Source: Nocardioides zeae
Lineage (GTDB): Bacteria > Actinomycetota > Actinomycetes > Propionibacteriales > Nocardioidaceae
Assembly: GCF_010686755.1 (NCBI RefSeq)
Contig: NZ_JAAGXA010000015.1
Location: 16,252-80,251, forward strand
Direction: 5' to 3'
Length of the DNA stretch: 64,000 bases
The translations under genes were made by a program, and so were the position numbers. This document shows positions 40,097-49,477 of the stretch, one piece after another. The notes beneath the pieces are model-generated. The model was given only the letters and a program-made list of their open reading frames with translations, had not been told where the DNA came from and did not search any database. Each line of letters opens with the position of its first letter. Position 1 is the first letter of the stretch.

Positions 40097-40858
40097 GTGA
40101 CGCGACACATCGACTGGGCCGACCGTGCCGCCGTGCTCTTCGACCTCGACGGGGTGATCACCCCGACCGCCGAGGTCCACATGCGGGCGTGGGAGGTCAT
40201 GTTCAACGACTTCCTCGCCGACTGGAAGGGCGAGGGCGACACCTCGACCTACACGGACCAGGACTACTTCGACCACGTGGACGGCAAGCCCCGGTACGAC
40301 GGGGTGCGCGACTTCCTCGCGTCCCGCGGCATCGCGCTGCCCGAGGGCGAGGAGTCGGACGGCCCCGAGACCGACACGGTGCGCGGGCTGGGCGACCGCA
40401 AGAACGACGCCTTCAACGCCGTGCTCGAGCGGGACGGGGTGACGGCGTACCCGGGCTCCGTGGCGCTCCTCGACCACCTGGCGACCCTGCCGGTGCGACT
40501 CGGCGTCGTGTCGTCGTCGGCCAACGCGCCGGCGGTGCTCGAGGCCGCCGGGCTCCTCGACCGGTTCGAGACCGTGGTCTCCGGTGCCGTCGCCCACGAG
40601 CTGGGCCTGCCGGGCAAGCCGGCGCCCGACACCTTCCTGCACGCCGCCGAGGTGCTCGGTGCGACCGCCGCCACCAGCGTCGTGCTCGAGGACGCCGTCT
40701 CCGGCGTCCGTGCGGGGGCCGACGGCGGGTTCGTCGACGTCGTGGGCGTCGACCGCGGCGCGGGCGCCGAGGCGCTCACCGCCGCGGGAGCGACCCTCGT
40801 GGTCGCCGACCTGGCCGACCTCGTGCCCGGCTCGACGGACGGGGAGGGCGACGCCTGA
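40097..40858 (+). CDS. Beta-phosphoglucomutase-like HAD hydrolase
   Basis: A 253-residue HAD-superfamily enzyme. Motif I is VLFDLDGVITPTAEVH (nucleophile and acid Asp), motif II is LGVVSSSANAP, the lysine is in LGLPGKPAPDTFL and motif IV is VVLEDAVSGVRAG. The cap with YFDHVDGKPRYDGVRDFL is that of beta-PGM, which turns beta-glucose-1-phosphate into glucose-6-phosphate. GTG at 40097 lies 6 bases after TAGCCT (leaderless). It overlaps the GH65 phosphorylase by one base; the pair makes a phosphorolytic disaccharide pathway. Confidence 0.92.
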   Translation: MTRHIDWADRAAVLFDLDGVITPTAEVHMRAWEVMFNDFLADWKGEGDTSTYTDQDYFDHVDGKPRYDGVRDFLASRGIALPEGEESDGPETDTVRGLGDRKNDAFNAVLERDGVTAYPGSVALLDHLATLPVRLGVVSSSANAPAVLEAAGLLDRFETVVSGAVAHELGLPGKPAPDTFLHAAEVLGATAATSVVLEDAVSGVRAGADGGFVDVVGVDRGAGAEALTAAGATLVVADLADLVPGSTDGEGDA

Positions 40859-43371
40859 TGGCCACCATGACCAAGGACATCCCCGAGGACCCGCTCGACC
40901 GTGGCCGGTTCCCCATCGATCCCTGGCGGTTCGTCGAGACCGACCACTACCCGGGTGACCTCGGGCTGACGGAAACGCTCTTCGCCGTCTCCAACGGCTA
41001 CCTCGGCATGCGGGGCAACCCCGCCGAGGGCCGCGACGCCCACGCGCACGGCACCTTCATCAACGGCTTCCACGAGACCTGGCCGATCCAGCACGCGGAG
41101 AGCGCGTTCGGCTTCGCGCGCACCGGCCAGACCATCGTCAACGTCCCCGACGTCAAGGTGCTCAAGCTCTACGTCGACGACGAGCCGCTCAACCTCGGCA
41201 CGGCGGACCTCGAGCACTACGAGCGCAGCCTCGACTTCGCCTCCGGCGTCCTCACGCGCACGCTCGTGTGGCGCACCCCGGCGGGCAAGCGCGTGCGGGT
41301 CGTCTCGACCCGCATGGTGTCGATGACGGAGCGTCACCTCGCGCTGCTCAGCCTCGAGGTCACGATGCTCGACGGCGACGCCCCCATCGTCATCTCCTCG
41401 CAGATGCTCAACCGCCAGGACGGCAAGGACGAGTACCACGTCGCCGACGCCGCCCTCGGCGAGGGCATCGACCCCCGCAAGGCCGCCGGGTTCGACCACC
41501 GCGTGCTGCTCCCCCGCGGTCACTACTCCACCGACGAGCGCATGATGCTCGGCTACGTCTGCGCGCGGTCGCGCATGACCGTCGCGGTCGCCGCCGACCA
41601 CCTGCTGACCTGCGACGACACCTACGAGATCATCCACAACGCCGAGGAGGACTCCGCCAAGTACGTCGTGCGCGTCGACGCAGGTGAGGGCAACACGGTG
41701 AAGCTCGAGAAGGCGGTCGCCTACCACTCGTCGCGCGGCGTGCCCGTGCGCGAGCTCTCCGACCGCTGCGACCGCACGCTCGACCGGGTGCGCCGCCTCG
41801 GCATCCCGCACTTCCACGCGGAGCAGCGCGCCTGGTACGACCGCTTCTGGGCCGACGCCGACATCCGCGTCGAGGGGCACCCGGCGCTGCAGCAGGCGAT
41901 CCGCTTCAACCTCTTCCAGCTGGCGCAGGCCAGCGCGCGCGCCGACCAGCAGGGCATCCCCGCCAAGGGCGTGACGGGCTCGGGCTACGAGGGGCACTAC
42001 TTCTGGGACACGGAGATCTACGTGCTCCCGTTCCTCACCTACACGCAGCCCGACGCCGCGCGCAACGCGCTGCACTTCCGGTGCCGGATGCTGCCGGCGG
42101 CGCGGGAGCGGGCGCGGGAGATGGCGCAGGAGGGCGCGCTCTTCCCGTGGCGCACCATCAACGGCGAGGAGGCCTCGGCCTACTACGCCGCCGGCACCGC
42201 CCAGGTGCACATCGACGCCGACATCTCCTACGCCCTCAGCAAGTACGTCGACGCGACGGGCGACTCCGGGTTCCTGGTGCGCGACGGCATCGACATCCTG
42301 GTGGAGACCGCGCGGATGTGGGCCGACCTCGGGTTCTGGCGCACCAACGGCGCCGCGTCGTTCCACATCCACGGCGTCACCGGCCCGGACGAGTACACGA
42401 CGGTCGTCAACAACAACCTGTTCACCAACGTGATGGCGCGCTACAACCTCGAGCAGGCCGTGCAGGCCGTGCGCGAGGTCGCCGTGAGCGACCCCGCGGC
42501 GTACACGCAGATCGTCGCGCGGACCGGGCTGCAGCCGGACGAGGTGGAGGAGTGGGCGCGCTGCGCGGCCGGGATGACCATCCCGTTCGACGACACGCTC
42601 GGGATCCACCCGCAGGACGAGCACTTCCTCGACCGCGAGGTGTGGGACCTCTCGCGCACGCCGATCGAGCTGCGCCCGCTGCTGCTGCACTACCACCCGC
42701 TGGTGATCTACCGGTTCCAGGTGCTCAAGCAGGCCGACGTCGTGCTGGCGCTGTTCCTCCAGGGCGACCGGTTCACCCCGGAGGAGAAGAAGGCCGACTT
42801 CGACTACTACGACCCCATCACCACGGGCGACTCGACGCTCTCGGCGGTCGTGCAGTCGGTGATGGCGGCCGAGGTGGGCTACCACGAGGCCGCGATGAAG
42901 TACTTCCGCTCGGCGCTTTACGTGGACCTCGCCGACCTGCACGGCAACACCGTCGACGGCCTGCACGTCGCGTCGATGGGCGGCGTCTGGCAGACGCTCG
43001 TCTGCGGGTTCGGCGGCATGCGCGACCACGGCGGGCGGCTCTCGTTCGACCCGCGCCTGCCCGTCGACTGGCCCTCGCTGTCGTTCCCGCTGCGCTGGCA
43101 GGACGTCACCGCCGACATCACCGTCACCCAGGAGACGATGACCGTCGCGGTCCGCGGCGACGAGGGCGCGTTCCCCTTCCGCGTGCGCGGGGTCGACCAC
43201 GTCGCGCGACCCGGCCACGACGTGGTCGTCGACCTCGACGGCCACGGGCCCCGCATCGACGGCCTGCTCGGCGACCGCCCGCTCATCGGCGGCCACCGCG
43301 CCGACGGCACCGTCATCACCGCGGGCGTGCCGAGCCCCGTCGTGGGCCCGGACGACGAGCTGCCCGTCTGA
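40858..43371 (+). CDS. Glycoside hydrolase family 65 disaccharide phosphorylase
   Basis: An 837-residue GH65 enzyme: an N-terminal beta-sandwich (TLFAVSNGYLGMRGNPAEG at about 40), a linker, and an (alpha/alpha)6 barrel with GYEGHYFWDTEIYVLPFL and HIHGVTGPDEYTTVVNNN, where Glu512 of the DEY motif is the general acid. Inverting phosphorolysis of a trehalose-, maltose- or kojibiose-type sugar gives beta-glucose-1-phosphate, which the preceding gene product would convert. No glycosidase-only features are seen. ATG at 40858 overlaps the stop of the mutase gene (TGATG). The exact disaccharide is not certain. Confidence 0.92.
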   Translation: MATMTKDIPEDPLDRGRFPIDPWRFVETDHYPGDLGLTETLFAVSNGYLGMRGNPAEGRDAHAHGTFINGFHETWPIQHAESAFGFARTGQTIVNVPDVKVLKLYVDDEPLNLGTADLEHYERSLDFASGVLTRTLVWRTPAGKRVRVVSTRMVSMTERHLALLSLEVTMLDGDAPIVISSQMLNRQDGKDEYHVADAALGEGIDPRKAAGFDHRVLLPRGHYSTDERMMLGYVCARSRMTVAVAADHLLTCDDTYEIIHNAEEDSAKYVVRVDAGEGNTVKLEKAVAYHSSRGVPVRELSDRCDRTLDRVRRLGIPHFHAEQRAWYDRFWADADIRVEGHPALQQAIRFNLFQLAQASARADQQGIPAKGVTGSGYEGHYFWDTEIYVLPFLTYTQPDAARNALHFRCRMLPAARERAREMAQEGALFPWRTINGEEASAYYAAGTAQVHIDADISYALSKYVDATGDSGFLVRDGIDILVETARMWADLGFWRTNGAASFHIHGVTGPDEYTTVVNNNLFTNVMARYNLEQAVQAVREVAVSDPAAYTQIVARTGLQPDEVEEWARCAAGMTIPFDDTLGIHPQDEHFLDREVWDLSRTPIELRPLLLHYHPLVIYRFQVLKQADVVLALFLQGDRFTPEEKKADFDYYDPITTGDSTLSAVVQSVMAAEVGYHEAAMKYFRSALYVDLADLHGNTVDGLHVASMGGVWQTLVCGFGGMRDHGGRLSFDPRLPVDWPSLSFPLRWQDVTADITVTQETMTVAVRGDEGAFPFRVRGVDHVARPGHDVVVDLDGHGPRIDGLLGDRPLIGGHRADGTVITAGVPSPVVGPDDELPV

Positions 43372-43404
43372 GACCCGCCGGACCCACCGCACTAGCATCG
43401 GCGC

Positions 43405-44259
43405 GTGCGACGTGCGGTGGGTCTGGTGCTGGTCGGCATCGCGTCGGTGCAGATCGGCGCCGCCTTCGCCAAGAGCCTCTTCGGCGAGGTGTCGCCGACG
43501 ACGATCGTCTGGCTGCGGCTGCTGACGAGCACCCTCGTGCTCCTGGCGTGGGTGCGGCCGTCGCTGCGCGGCCGCAGCCGCGCGGACTGGTACGTCGTGG
43601 TGGGCTTCGGGCTCAGCCTCGGGCTGATGAACTGGGCCATCTACCAGTCGTTCGCCCGGATCCCGATCGGCATCGCCGTCACCATCGAGTTCGTCGGGCC
43701 CCTCACCCTCGCCCTGCTGGGATCGCGCCGGATCCGGGACCTGGTGTGGGTCGGCCTCGCGGGCGCGGGCGTCGTGCTGCTCGGCGCGGAGCCGGCCGAC
43801 CTGGACCTGGTCGGCGTGGGCTTCGCGCTCCTCGCCGGGGCCGCGTGGGCGGCGTACATCCTGCTCAGCGCCCAGACGGGCGCCCGCTGGGAGGGCCTCG
43901 ACGGGCTCGCCGTGGCGAGCCTGGTCGCGGTGCTCCCGCTGACGCCGTACGTGCTCGCCGCCCACGGCGACGTGCTCCTCGACACCCGGGTGCTGCTCAT
44001 CGGGCTCGCGGTGGGGCTGCTCAGCTCGGTGATCCCCTACAGCTGCGAACTGGTCGCGCTCCGCACCCTGCCGCCGTCGGTGTTCGGGATCCTCATGAGC
44101 CTGGAGCCAGCCGCCGCCGCGGTCGCGGCGCTCGTCGTGCTCGGCGAGCTGCTCACCGCCCTGCAGGTGGCGGCCATCGCCTGCGTCGTCGCGGCGGTGG
44201 CCGGCGCGACCGCGACGTCGCGGGGCGGGCCCGTGCACGCCGAGCCCGCCCCCGACTGA
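43405..44259 (+). CDS. EamA family (RhtA-like) membrane exporter
   Basis: A 284-residue, ten-helix drug/metabolite transporter. Two EamA repeats are visible: GIASVQIGAAFAKSLFGEVSPTTIVWLRLL and the later IPYSCELVALRTLPPSVFGILMSLEPAAAAVAALVVLGE-type segment, whose LMSLEPAAAA portion is typical of the RhtA amino-acid (threonine/homoserine) exporter group. GTG at 43405 lies 6 bases after a TAGCAT hexamer, so it is leaderless. It stands alone between the GH65 and PhoD genes. The substrate is unproven. Confidence 0.88.
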   Translation: MRRAVGLVLVGIASVQIGAAFAKSLFGEVSPTTIVWLRLLTSTLVLLAWVRPSLRGRSRADWYVVVGFGLSLGLMNWAIYQSFARIPIGIAVTIEFVGPLTLALLGSRRIRDLVWVGLAGAGVVLLGAEPADLDLVGVGFALLAGAAWAAYILLSAQTGARWEGLDGLAVASLVAVLPLTPYVLAAHGDVLLDTRVLLIGLAVGLLSSVIPYSCELVALRTLPPSVFGILMSLEPAAAAVAALVVLGELLTALQVAAIACVVAAVAGATATSRGGPVHAEPAPD

Positions 44260-44302
44260 CTCCCGACTGACTCCCGACCGGCCCCGACCGGACCCGACCG
44301 CG

Positions 44303-45979
44303 CTAGGAGCCCGTCTCCTCCCGGATCGTGTCCTCCACGACCTGCGCGTCGCTGGGCCGCGCCCGCCGTGCGGCGACCCCCGGGACGGCGCTCGCCAGCG
44401 GGGTGTCCGCCACCTGCTGCAGGCCGCGCACCCGGTCCTCGATGACGTAGGACCGCCGGGTGAAGACGTCGGCGCCGGGCGTCGTCACCGCCGGCACGCA
44501 CCGGAAGTCCGCGGTGAGGGCGTCCGGCGTGATGGTCGTCGCGACGTAGCCGCGGAGGCTGTTCCAGAACTTCAGGTTCGGGTTGTCGTCGAACCACGGG
44601 TGCCTGCCCGACGGCTCGTCGTACCCGTTGCCGCCCGAGGTGATCGACGTCGTGACCAGCTCGGAGCCGATCGGCGCGTCCTGCGCGGCGTAGTCGAGGT
44701 GGAGGTCCCCCGCCCAGTGGGTGTGGACGTCGCCGGTGAGCACCACGGGGTTCCGCACCCCGGCGTCCACCCACCCGCGCTGGATGCGGTCGCGCGACGC
44801 CGGGTAGCCGTCCCACGAGTCCATCGACACGGTCTCGCGGGCACCCTCCGCGTTGCGCCGGCCACCGAAGAAGACCTGCTGGCCGAGCACGTCCCAGCGC
44901 GCGTGCGACCGGGCGAAGCCGTCGAGCAGCCAGGACTCCTGCGCCCGACCGGTGAGGGTGCGGGCCGGGTCGTCGTAGCCCCCGCCCCGCTCCTTCCAGC
45001 CGTCGCCCTGGGCCTGGTCGGAGCGGTACTGGCGGGTGTCGAGCATGTGGAAGCTCGCCAGCCGACCCCAGGTCACCCGCCGGAACAGCTGGAGCCCGGG
45101 GCCGCGGGGCACGGAGGTGCGGCGCAGCGGCATGTTCTCGTAGTAGGCGCGGTACGCCGCGGCGCGGCGCTCGAGGAACCCGCCCTGCTCGGCGGGCTTC
45201 TCCGACACCCCGGCCGCGTAGTTGTTGTCCACCTCGTGGTCGTCCCACACGACGAGCCACGGCGCCGCGGCGTGGGCGGCCTGCAGGTCGGGGTCGGTCT
45301 TGTACTGCGCGAGCCGCTGCCGGTAGCCGGCCAGCGTCGTCGTCTCGGGGCCCGCGTGGGGACGCAGGTGGGCCGGGTTGGCGGCTCCCTCGTACTGGTA
45401 GTCCCCCAGGTGCAGCACCAGGTCCGGCTGCTCCTCGGCCAGGTGGCGGTAGGCCGTGAAGAAGCCGACGGGGTAGTTGGAGCACGAGGCGAACGCCATC
45501 CGCAGCTCGCTCGGCAGCGCCCACGGCGCGGGCGCCGTCACCGCACGGCCCACCGGGGAGCGGTGCGCGCCGAGGGCGAACCGGTACCAGTGCTCCCGCC
45601 CCGCCCGCAGCCCGCCCAGCTCCACGTGGACGGCGTGCCCGGACTCCGGTCCGACGCTGACGGTCCCGCGCCGTACGACGTGGCGGAAGCCGGCGTCCTG
45701 CGCCACCTCCCAGCGGACCGGGAACCGGCGCGACGCCATGCCCCCCGAGCCGTCTGCGGCGAGCGGCTCGGTGGCCAGGCGGGTCCAGGCGACGAACCCG
45801 TCGGGCGCGGGGTCGCCCGAGGCGACGCCGAGGGTGAACGGGTCGGCGACCGGGGTGCGGGTGGCGGCCGTCGGCCGCGCGTCGGGCCGTCCCGCGGCGG
45901 ACGCGGGGAGGGCGGGCAGGGCGAGCGCGGGCACCACGACGGCGCCGGCACCCAGGATGGTTCTCCGAGATGAGTGCAC
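44303..45979 (-). CDS. phoD: PhoD-type alkaline phosphatase/phosphodiesterase
   Basis: A 558-residue secreted metalloenzyme. The twin-arginine signal SSRRTILGAGAVV precedes a cleavage region ALPASAAG. An N-terminal Fn3-like domain (FTLGVASGDPAPDGFVAWTRL) leads into the calcineurin-like core: MAFASCSNYPVGFFTAYRHL, DLVLHLGDYQYEGA, WLVVWDDHEVDNNYA and VVLTGDVHTHWAGDLH supply the metal ligands. It releases phosphate from phosphoesters outside the cell. The start is uncertain: GTG at 45979, 46006 and 46060 are all in frame, and no good ribosome site is seen. It diverges from the alpha/beta hydrolase gene. Confidence 0.92.
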   Translation of the reverse strand: MHSSRRTILGAGAVVVPALALPALPASAAGRPDARPTAATRTPVADPFTLGVASGDPAPDGFVAWTRLATEPLAADGSGGMASRRFPVRWEVAQDAGFRHVVRRGTVSVGPESGHAVHVELGGLRAGREHWYRFALGAHRSPVGRAVTAPAPWALPSELRMAFASCSNYPVGFFTAYRHLAEEQPDLVLHLGDYQYEGAANPAHLRPHAGPETTTLAGYRQRLAQYKTDPDLQAAHAAAPWLVVWDDHEVDNNYAAGVSEKPAEQGGFLERRAAAYRAYYENMPLRRTSVPRGPGLQLFRRVTWGRLASFHMLDTRQYRSDQAQGDGWKERGGGYDDPARTLTGRAQESWLLDGFARSHARWDVLGQQVFFGGRRNAEGARETVSMDSWDGYPASRDRIQRGWVDAGVRNPVVLTGDVHTHWAGDLHLDYAAQDAPIGSELVTTSITSGGNGYDEPSGRHPWFDDNPNLKFWNSLRGYVATTITPDALTADFRCVPAVTTPGADVFTRRSYVIEDRVRGLQQVADTPLASAVPGVAARRARPSDAQVVEDTIREETGS

Positions 45980-46071
45980 GGGTCGCGAGCCCACGCCCCG
46001 TGGGCGACGGGCGCCGTCCGTCGCGGCGACCGGGAGGTGAACAGTCGCCGGTTCGTGCACAATCGGGTGCT

Positions 46072-47037
46072 GTGCCTCCCTCCCTCCGGGCCGTCGGCGC
46101 CGACGAGAGCCCGTCCGACAGCCCCGTCCGCCTGACTTACCACGACGTCACGAGCGCCGACGGGACGCGGCTGCGGGCCTGGACCAACGACCCCGACCGC
46201 GCGCTGCCCGGCCCCACGGTGCTGCTGTGCAACGGGCTCGGGACGAACCCCTACACGTGGCCCTTCCTGCTCGACCCGGCGTGCGACGTCCGCGTCGTGT
46301 CGTGGCAGCACCGCGGCGTCGGCGGCTCGGAGCGGCCGGTCGACCGCTGCCACATCGGCATCGACTCGCTCGTCGAGGACGCCGTCGCCGTCATGGACGA
46401 CGCCGGTCTCGACCGGGCGCCGACCATCGGGTGGTCGATGGGCGTCAACACCCAGTTCGAGCTGGCCACCCTGCACCCCGACCGCGTCGCGGGCCTGTTC
46501 GCGCTGGCCGGGGTGCCCGGTGCGACGTTCTCCACGATGCTCGAGCCGACCCGCCTGCCGGCGCCGGTGCGCCGCAGCCTCGCCGTCGGCACGACCCGGG
46601 TCGCCCGGCTGCTCGGGCCTGCGATCAGCACCGTCGCGCAGGCGCTGCCCGTCACGCCGCGCACCATCTCCGTGCTCGGTCGCACCGGCTTCATGTTCCC
46701 CATCGAGGACCGCGAGAACGCGGCCGCGGCCGTGCGCGAGTTCCTGACGACGCCGTTCGACTGGTACTTCCACCTCGCGCTCCACGCCGCCCGCCACCAG
46801 CGGGTCTCCCTCAGCACGATCGACGTGCCCGCGATGTTCGTCGCCGGCTCCGCCGACATCCTCGCCGGCTCGCACGCGATGCGCTCCGCGGCGGAGCGGA
46901 TGGCGGACGCGACGTACGTCGAGCTCCGCGGCTCCCACTTCATCGCGATGGAGCAGCCGGCCGAGGTGCACCGCCTGCTGCGCGAGCTGCTCGCCCGCGT
47001 GGCGGAGCGGGAGGCCCCGGCGGGCGGGACCGACTGA
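46072..47037 (+). CDS. Alpha/beta hydrolase
   Basis: A 321-residue alpha/beta-hydrolase-fold enzyme. The oxyanion strand is VLLCNGLGTNPYTW, the nucleophile elbow is IGWSMGVNTQ (Ser), the acid is probably in FVAGSADILAG (Asp) and the His is in LRGSHFIAMEQPAE. A helical cap lies between. It is likely an esterase, lipase-like or related hydrolase of unknown substrate, without a signal peptide. GTG at 46072 follows CACAAT by 10 bases; a leaderless or short-leader message is likely. Confidence 0.9.
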   Translation: MPPSLRAVGADESPSDSPVRLTYHDVTSADGTRLRAWTNDPDRALPGPTVLLCNGLGTNPYTWPFLLDPACDVRVVSWQHRGVGGSERPVDRCHIGIDSLVEDAVAVMDDAGLDRAPTIGWSMGVNTQFELATLHPDRVAGLFALAGVPGATFSTMLEPTRLPAPVRRSLAVGTTRVARLLGPAISTVAQALPVTPRTISVLGRTGFMFPIEDRENAAAAVREFLTTPFDWYFHLALHAARHQRVSLSTIDVPAMFVAGSADILAGSHAMRSAAERMADATYVELRGSHFIAMEQPAEVHRLLRELLARVAEREAPAGGTD

Positions 47038-47086
47038 CCGGAGCGACCAGCGGGTTCGATGGACGGCGCGTGCGTACGGTGGGGCC

Positions 47087-48241
47087 ATGCGCCGCACCGC
47101 CGCCGTCGTGACCGCCTCCGCCCTGCTCGCGCTGGCCGCCTGCGGGTCCGACGAGCCCGACGAGGACGGCGAGGCGGCACCGTCCCCCTCGGCGCCGTCC
47201 TCCTCGTCCTCGGCGCCCGCGCCGTCCTCGTCCTCCGCGCCCGCGCCGACGACGCCCCGCGTGCCCGCGGCCGACGGGGAGGTCACGACGGGGCTCGACG
47301 CCCCGTGGGACGTGGCCTTCATGCCCGATGGCGCCGCCGTGGTGCCCGAGCGGGACACGGGGCTCGTGAAGCTCGTGTACGACGACGGCACCGTCATCGA
47401 GGCCGGTGAGTTCCCCGAGGCGGAAGGCGCCGACGAGGCCGGCCTGCTCGGCGTCGCGGTCTCGCCCGAGTTCGCCGAGGACCGCCAGCTCTACTTCTAC
47501 CTGACCACCGCCGACGACAACCGCGTCGTACGTCGCACCCTCACCGAGGACGGCACCCTCGGCGAGCAGGAGGCCGTGCTGACCGGCATCCCGAGCTCGA
47601 ACCGCCACGACGGCGGGCGCCCGGAGTTCGGGCCGGACGGCTACCTCTACGTCGCCACCGGTGATGCCGGCCAGCCCGACCTCGCCCAGGACCCCGACTC
47701 GCTCGCCGGCAAGATCCTGCGGATCACCCCCGACGGCGACCCGGCCCCCGGCAACCCCGACCCCGCCTCCCCCGTCTACTCCCTCGGCCACCGCAACGTG
47801 CAGGGCCTCGCCTTCGACGACGCCGGCCGGCTCTGGGCCAGCGAGTTCGGCGACCAGGCCTTCGACGAGCTCAACCTCATCACTGCCGGCGGCAACTACG
47901 GCTGGCCCGAGGTCGAGGGCACCGGCGGCGAGGACCAGGGCTTCATCGACCCGGTCACCACCTGGACCACCGACGAGGCCTCGCCCTCCGGGCTGGCGTA
48001 CGCCGAGGGCTCCCTCTGGATGGCCGCCCTCCGCGGACAGCGGCTCTGGCGGATCGACCTCGACGCGGACGCAGGGACCGTCGCGGGTGAGCCGACGGCG
48101 TACTTCGAGGGCGAGTACGGGCGTATGCGCCAGGTGACGCCCGCTCCCGACGGGAGCCTGTGGCTGCTCACCAACAACACCGACGGACGCGTCACCCCGC
48201 GCGACGGCGACGACCGGATCGTGCGGCTGACGCTGGGCTAG
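47087..48241 (+). CDS. PQQ-dependent sugar dehydrogenase-like lipoprotein
   Basis: A 384-residue exported protein with lipobox LLALAACG and a Ser/Pro/Ala-rich linker to about residue 60, then a six-bladed propeller of the glucose/sorbosone dehydrogenase type: LDAPWDVAFMPDG, GLLGVAVSPEF, NRHDGGRPEFGPDGYLYVAT, LAGKILRITPDG, SLGHRNVQGLAFD, WASEFGDQAFDELNLI and GGNYGWPEVEG. Whether PQQ binds is not known. ATG at 47087 lies 6 bases after TACGGT (leaderless). Acts on the outer face of the membrane. Confidence 0.92.
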   Translation: MRRTAAVVTASALLALAACGSDEPDEDGEAAPSPSAPSSSSSAPAPSSSSAPAPTTPRVPAADGEVTTGLDAPWDVAFMPDGAAVVPERDTGLVKLVYDDGTVIEAGEFPEAEGADEAGLLGVAVSPEFAEDRQLYFYLTTADDNRVVRRTLTEDGTLGEQEAVLTGIPSSNRHDGGRPEFGPDGYLYVATGDAGQPDLAQDPDSLAGKILRITPDGDPAPGNPDPASPVYSLGHRNVQGLAFDDAGRLWASEFGDQAFDELNLITAGGNYGWPEVEGTGGEDQGFIDPVTTWTTDEASPSGLAYAEGSLWMAALRGQRLWRIDLDADAGTVAGEPTAYFEGEYGRMRQVTPAPDGSLWLLTNNTDGRVTPRDGDDRIVRLTLG

Positions 48242-48250
48242 CTTGTCGGG

Positions 48251-48511
48251 CCTCGCTCCGCTCGGCCGTGCCCGCGGCGCTTCAGGCTCCCGCCCTTCAG
48301 TCGATCCCGACCACGCCTCCCCCGCTGCGCTCCCCCGACGCAGCCGCTCCTCCCTCAGGACACGAGCGCGCCGCGGTGCCCCCTGGCCTCGCTCCGCTCG
48401 GCGTGCCCGCGGCGCTTCAGGCTCCCGCCCTTCAGTCGATCCCGACCACGCCTCCCCCGCTGCGCTCCCCCGACGCGGCCGCTCCTCCCTCAGGACACGA
48501 GCGCGCCGCGG
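48251..48511. repeat. 136-bp direct repeat, two copies
   Basis: The sequence starting CCTCGCTCCGCTCGGC occurs at 48251 and again at 48387, 136 bases apart, nearly identical to the point GAGCGCGCCGCGG. It lies downstream of the sugar dehydrogenase gene. No gene or hairpin terminator is recognised in it. Confidence 0.85.
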
Positions 48512-48552
48512 GCGTCGGATGGGGCGCGGTCCAGGGCGGGTGGGTCAGGACT

Positions 48553-48606
48553 GTGCGGTTGGTGCAGGCTGGGCCGCGTCGGGGCTGTCCCAGCTGCACA
48601 TTTCGC
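48553..48606 (-). repeat. 54-bp dispersed repeat module (fourth copy)
   Basis: On the minus strand this begins GCGAAATGTGC and ends GCACCAACCGCAC, exactly like the module repeated at 15030, 15212 and 15394, and has the same length of 54 bases; the central 30 bases differ more. Conserved ends with a variable centre suggest a dispersed intergenic element rather than chance. It lies between the 136-bp repeats and the ECF operon. Confidence 0.7.
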
Positions 48607-48661
48607 GCGGCGGTGCCGTCTGGCCTCGCGCCGCGGGCGTCGAGATCGGGGGCAGCGGTCC

Positions 48662-49477
48662 TCAAGCCCGCACGACGCGCGCCCGTCGCGCGGCGCGGCG
48701 CAGGACGACCAGCACCGACGGGCCGAGCAGCACGACGGCGAGCGCGGTGGTGATCGCGCGGCCGGTGTCCCAGCTCGTCGTCGAGGTGACGAGCGTGTAG
48801 ACGAGGAAGCGGCCGAGGTTCTCGTGCAATGGGTCGCCCGGCACGAACATGAGGCCCTCGCCGTCGACGCCGGGGATGCCGATGCCGAGCAGGTAGGGCC
48901 AGCCCTGCAGGTTGAGCAGGAGGCCGTAGACGTAGGCCGCGACGACGCCGTAGGTCGCGAGGAGCGCGATCTCCCAGCGCCCGGTCACGGGACGTCCCAG
49001 CACCCGACGCGGCAGGAGCCCCGCGCCGAGGCCCACCCAGGCCGCGACGAGCATCTGGTAGGGCAGCCACGGCCCGACGCCGGCCGTCAGCAGTGCCCCG
49101 GCGAAGAGCGACAGCGCCCCCAGCACGAAGCCGAACCCGGGCCCGAACACCCGGCCGGCCAGGATGAGCAGGAAGAAGACGAGCTCGAGGCCCGCGACCC
49201 CGGCACCCATGCCGCGCAGCACCGCGTTGACGGCGGTCAGCACGCCCAGCACCGCGAGGGCCCGCGCGTCGAGCCCGCCCTCGCTGAGCTCGGCGACGAC
49301 GACGGCGAGCACCACGGGCAGCAGCACGAGGAAGAGGAAGGGCGGCTGCACCCGCGCACCGTCCTCCGCCTGCACCAGCAGCGGCCAGACCAGCATCATG
49401 AGGCCCGCGACGGAGGCGGCGCCGAGCACGAGCGCCGAGCGTCGGCCGATGGGCACCGGCGTGCCGACCGCGCTCAC
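48662..49477 (-). CDS. ECF transporter substrate-binding (S) component
   Basis: A 271-residue membrane protein with seven to eight hydrophobic stretches, e.g. VLGAASVAGLMMLVWPLLV, FLFLVLLPVVLAVVVAEL, FFLLILAGRVFGPGFGFVLGALSLFAGALLTAGVGPWLP in part and ATYGVVAAYVYGLLLNLQG. The ALAVLGVLTAVNAVLRGMG start and GFVLGALSLFAGA resemble ECF S-components. GTG at 49477 overlaps the ATPase gene by 4 bases. With the ATPase and EcfT genes and the cobalamin riboswitch upstream, the substrate is probably cobalamin or a precursor; this is inference from context. Confidence 0.8.
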   Translation of the reverse strand: MSAVGTPVPIGRRSALVLGAASVAGLMMLVWPLLVQAEDGARVQPPFLFLVLLPVVLAVVVAELSEGGLDARALAVLGVLTAVNAVLRGMGAGVAGLELVFFLLILAGRVFGPGFGFVLGALSLFAGALLTAGVGPWLPYQMLVAAWVGLGAGLLPRRVLGRPVTGRWEIALLATYGVVAAYVYGLLLNLQGWPYLLGIGIPGVDGEGLMFVPGDPLHENLGRFLVYTLVTSTTSWDTGRAITTALAVVLLGPSVLVVLRRAARRARVVRA

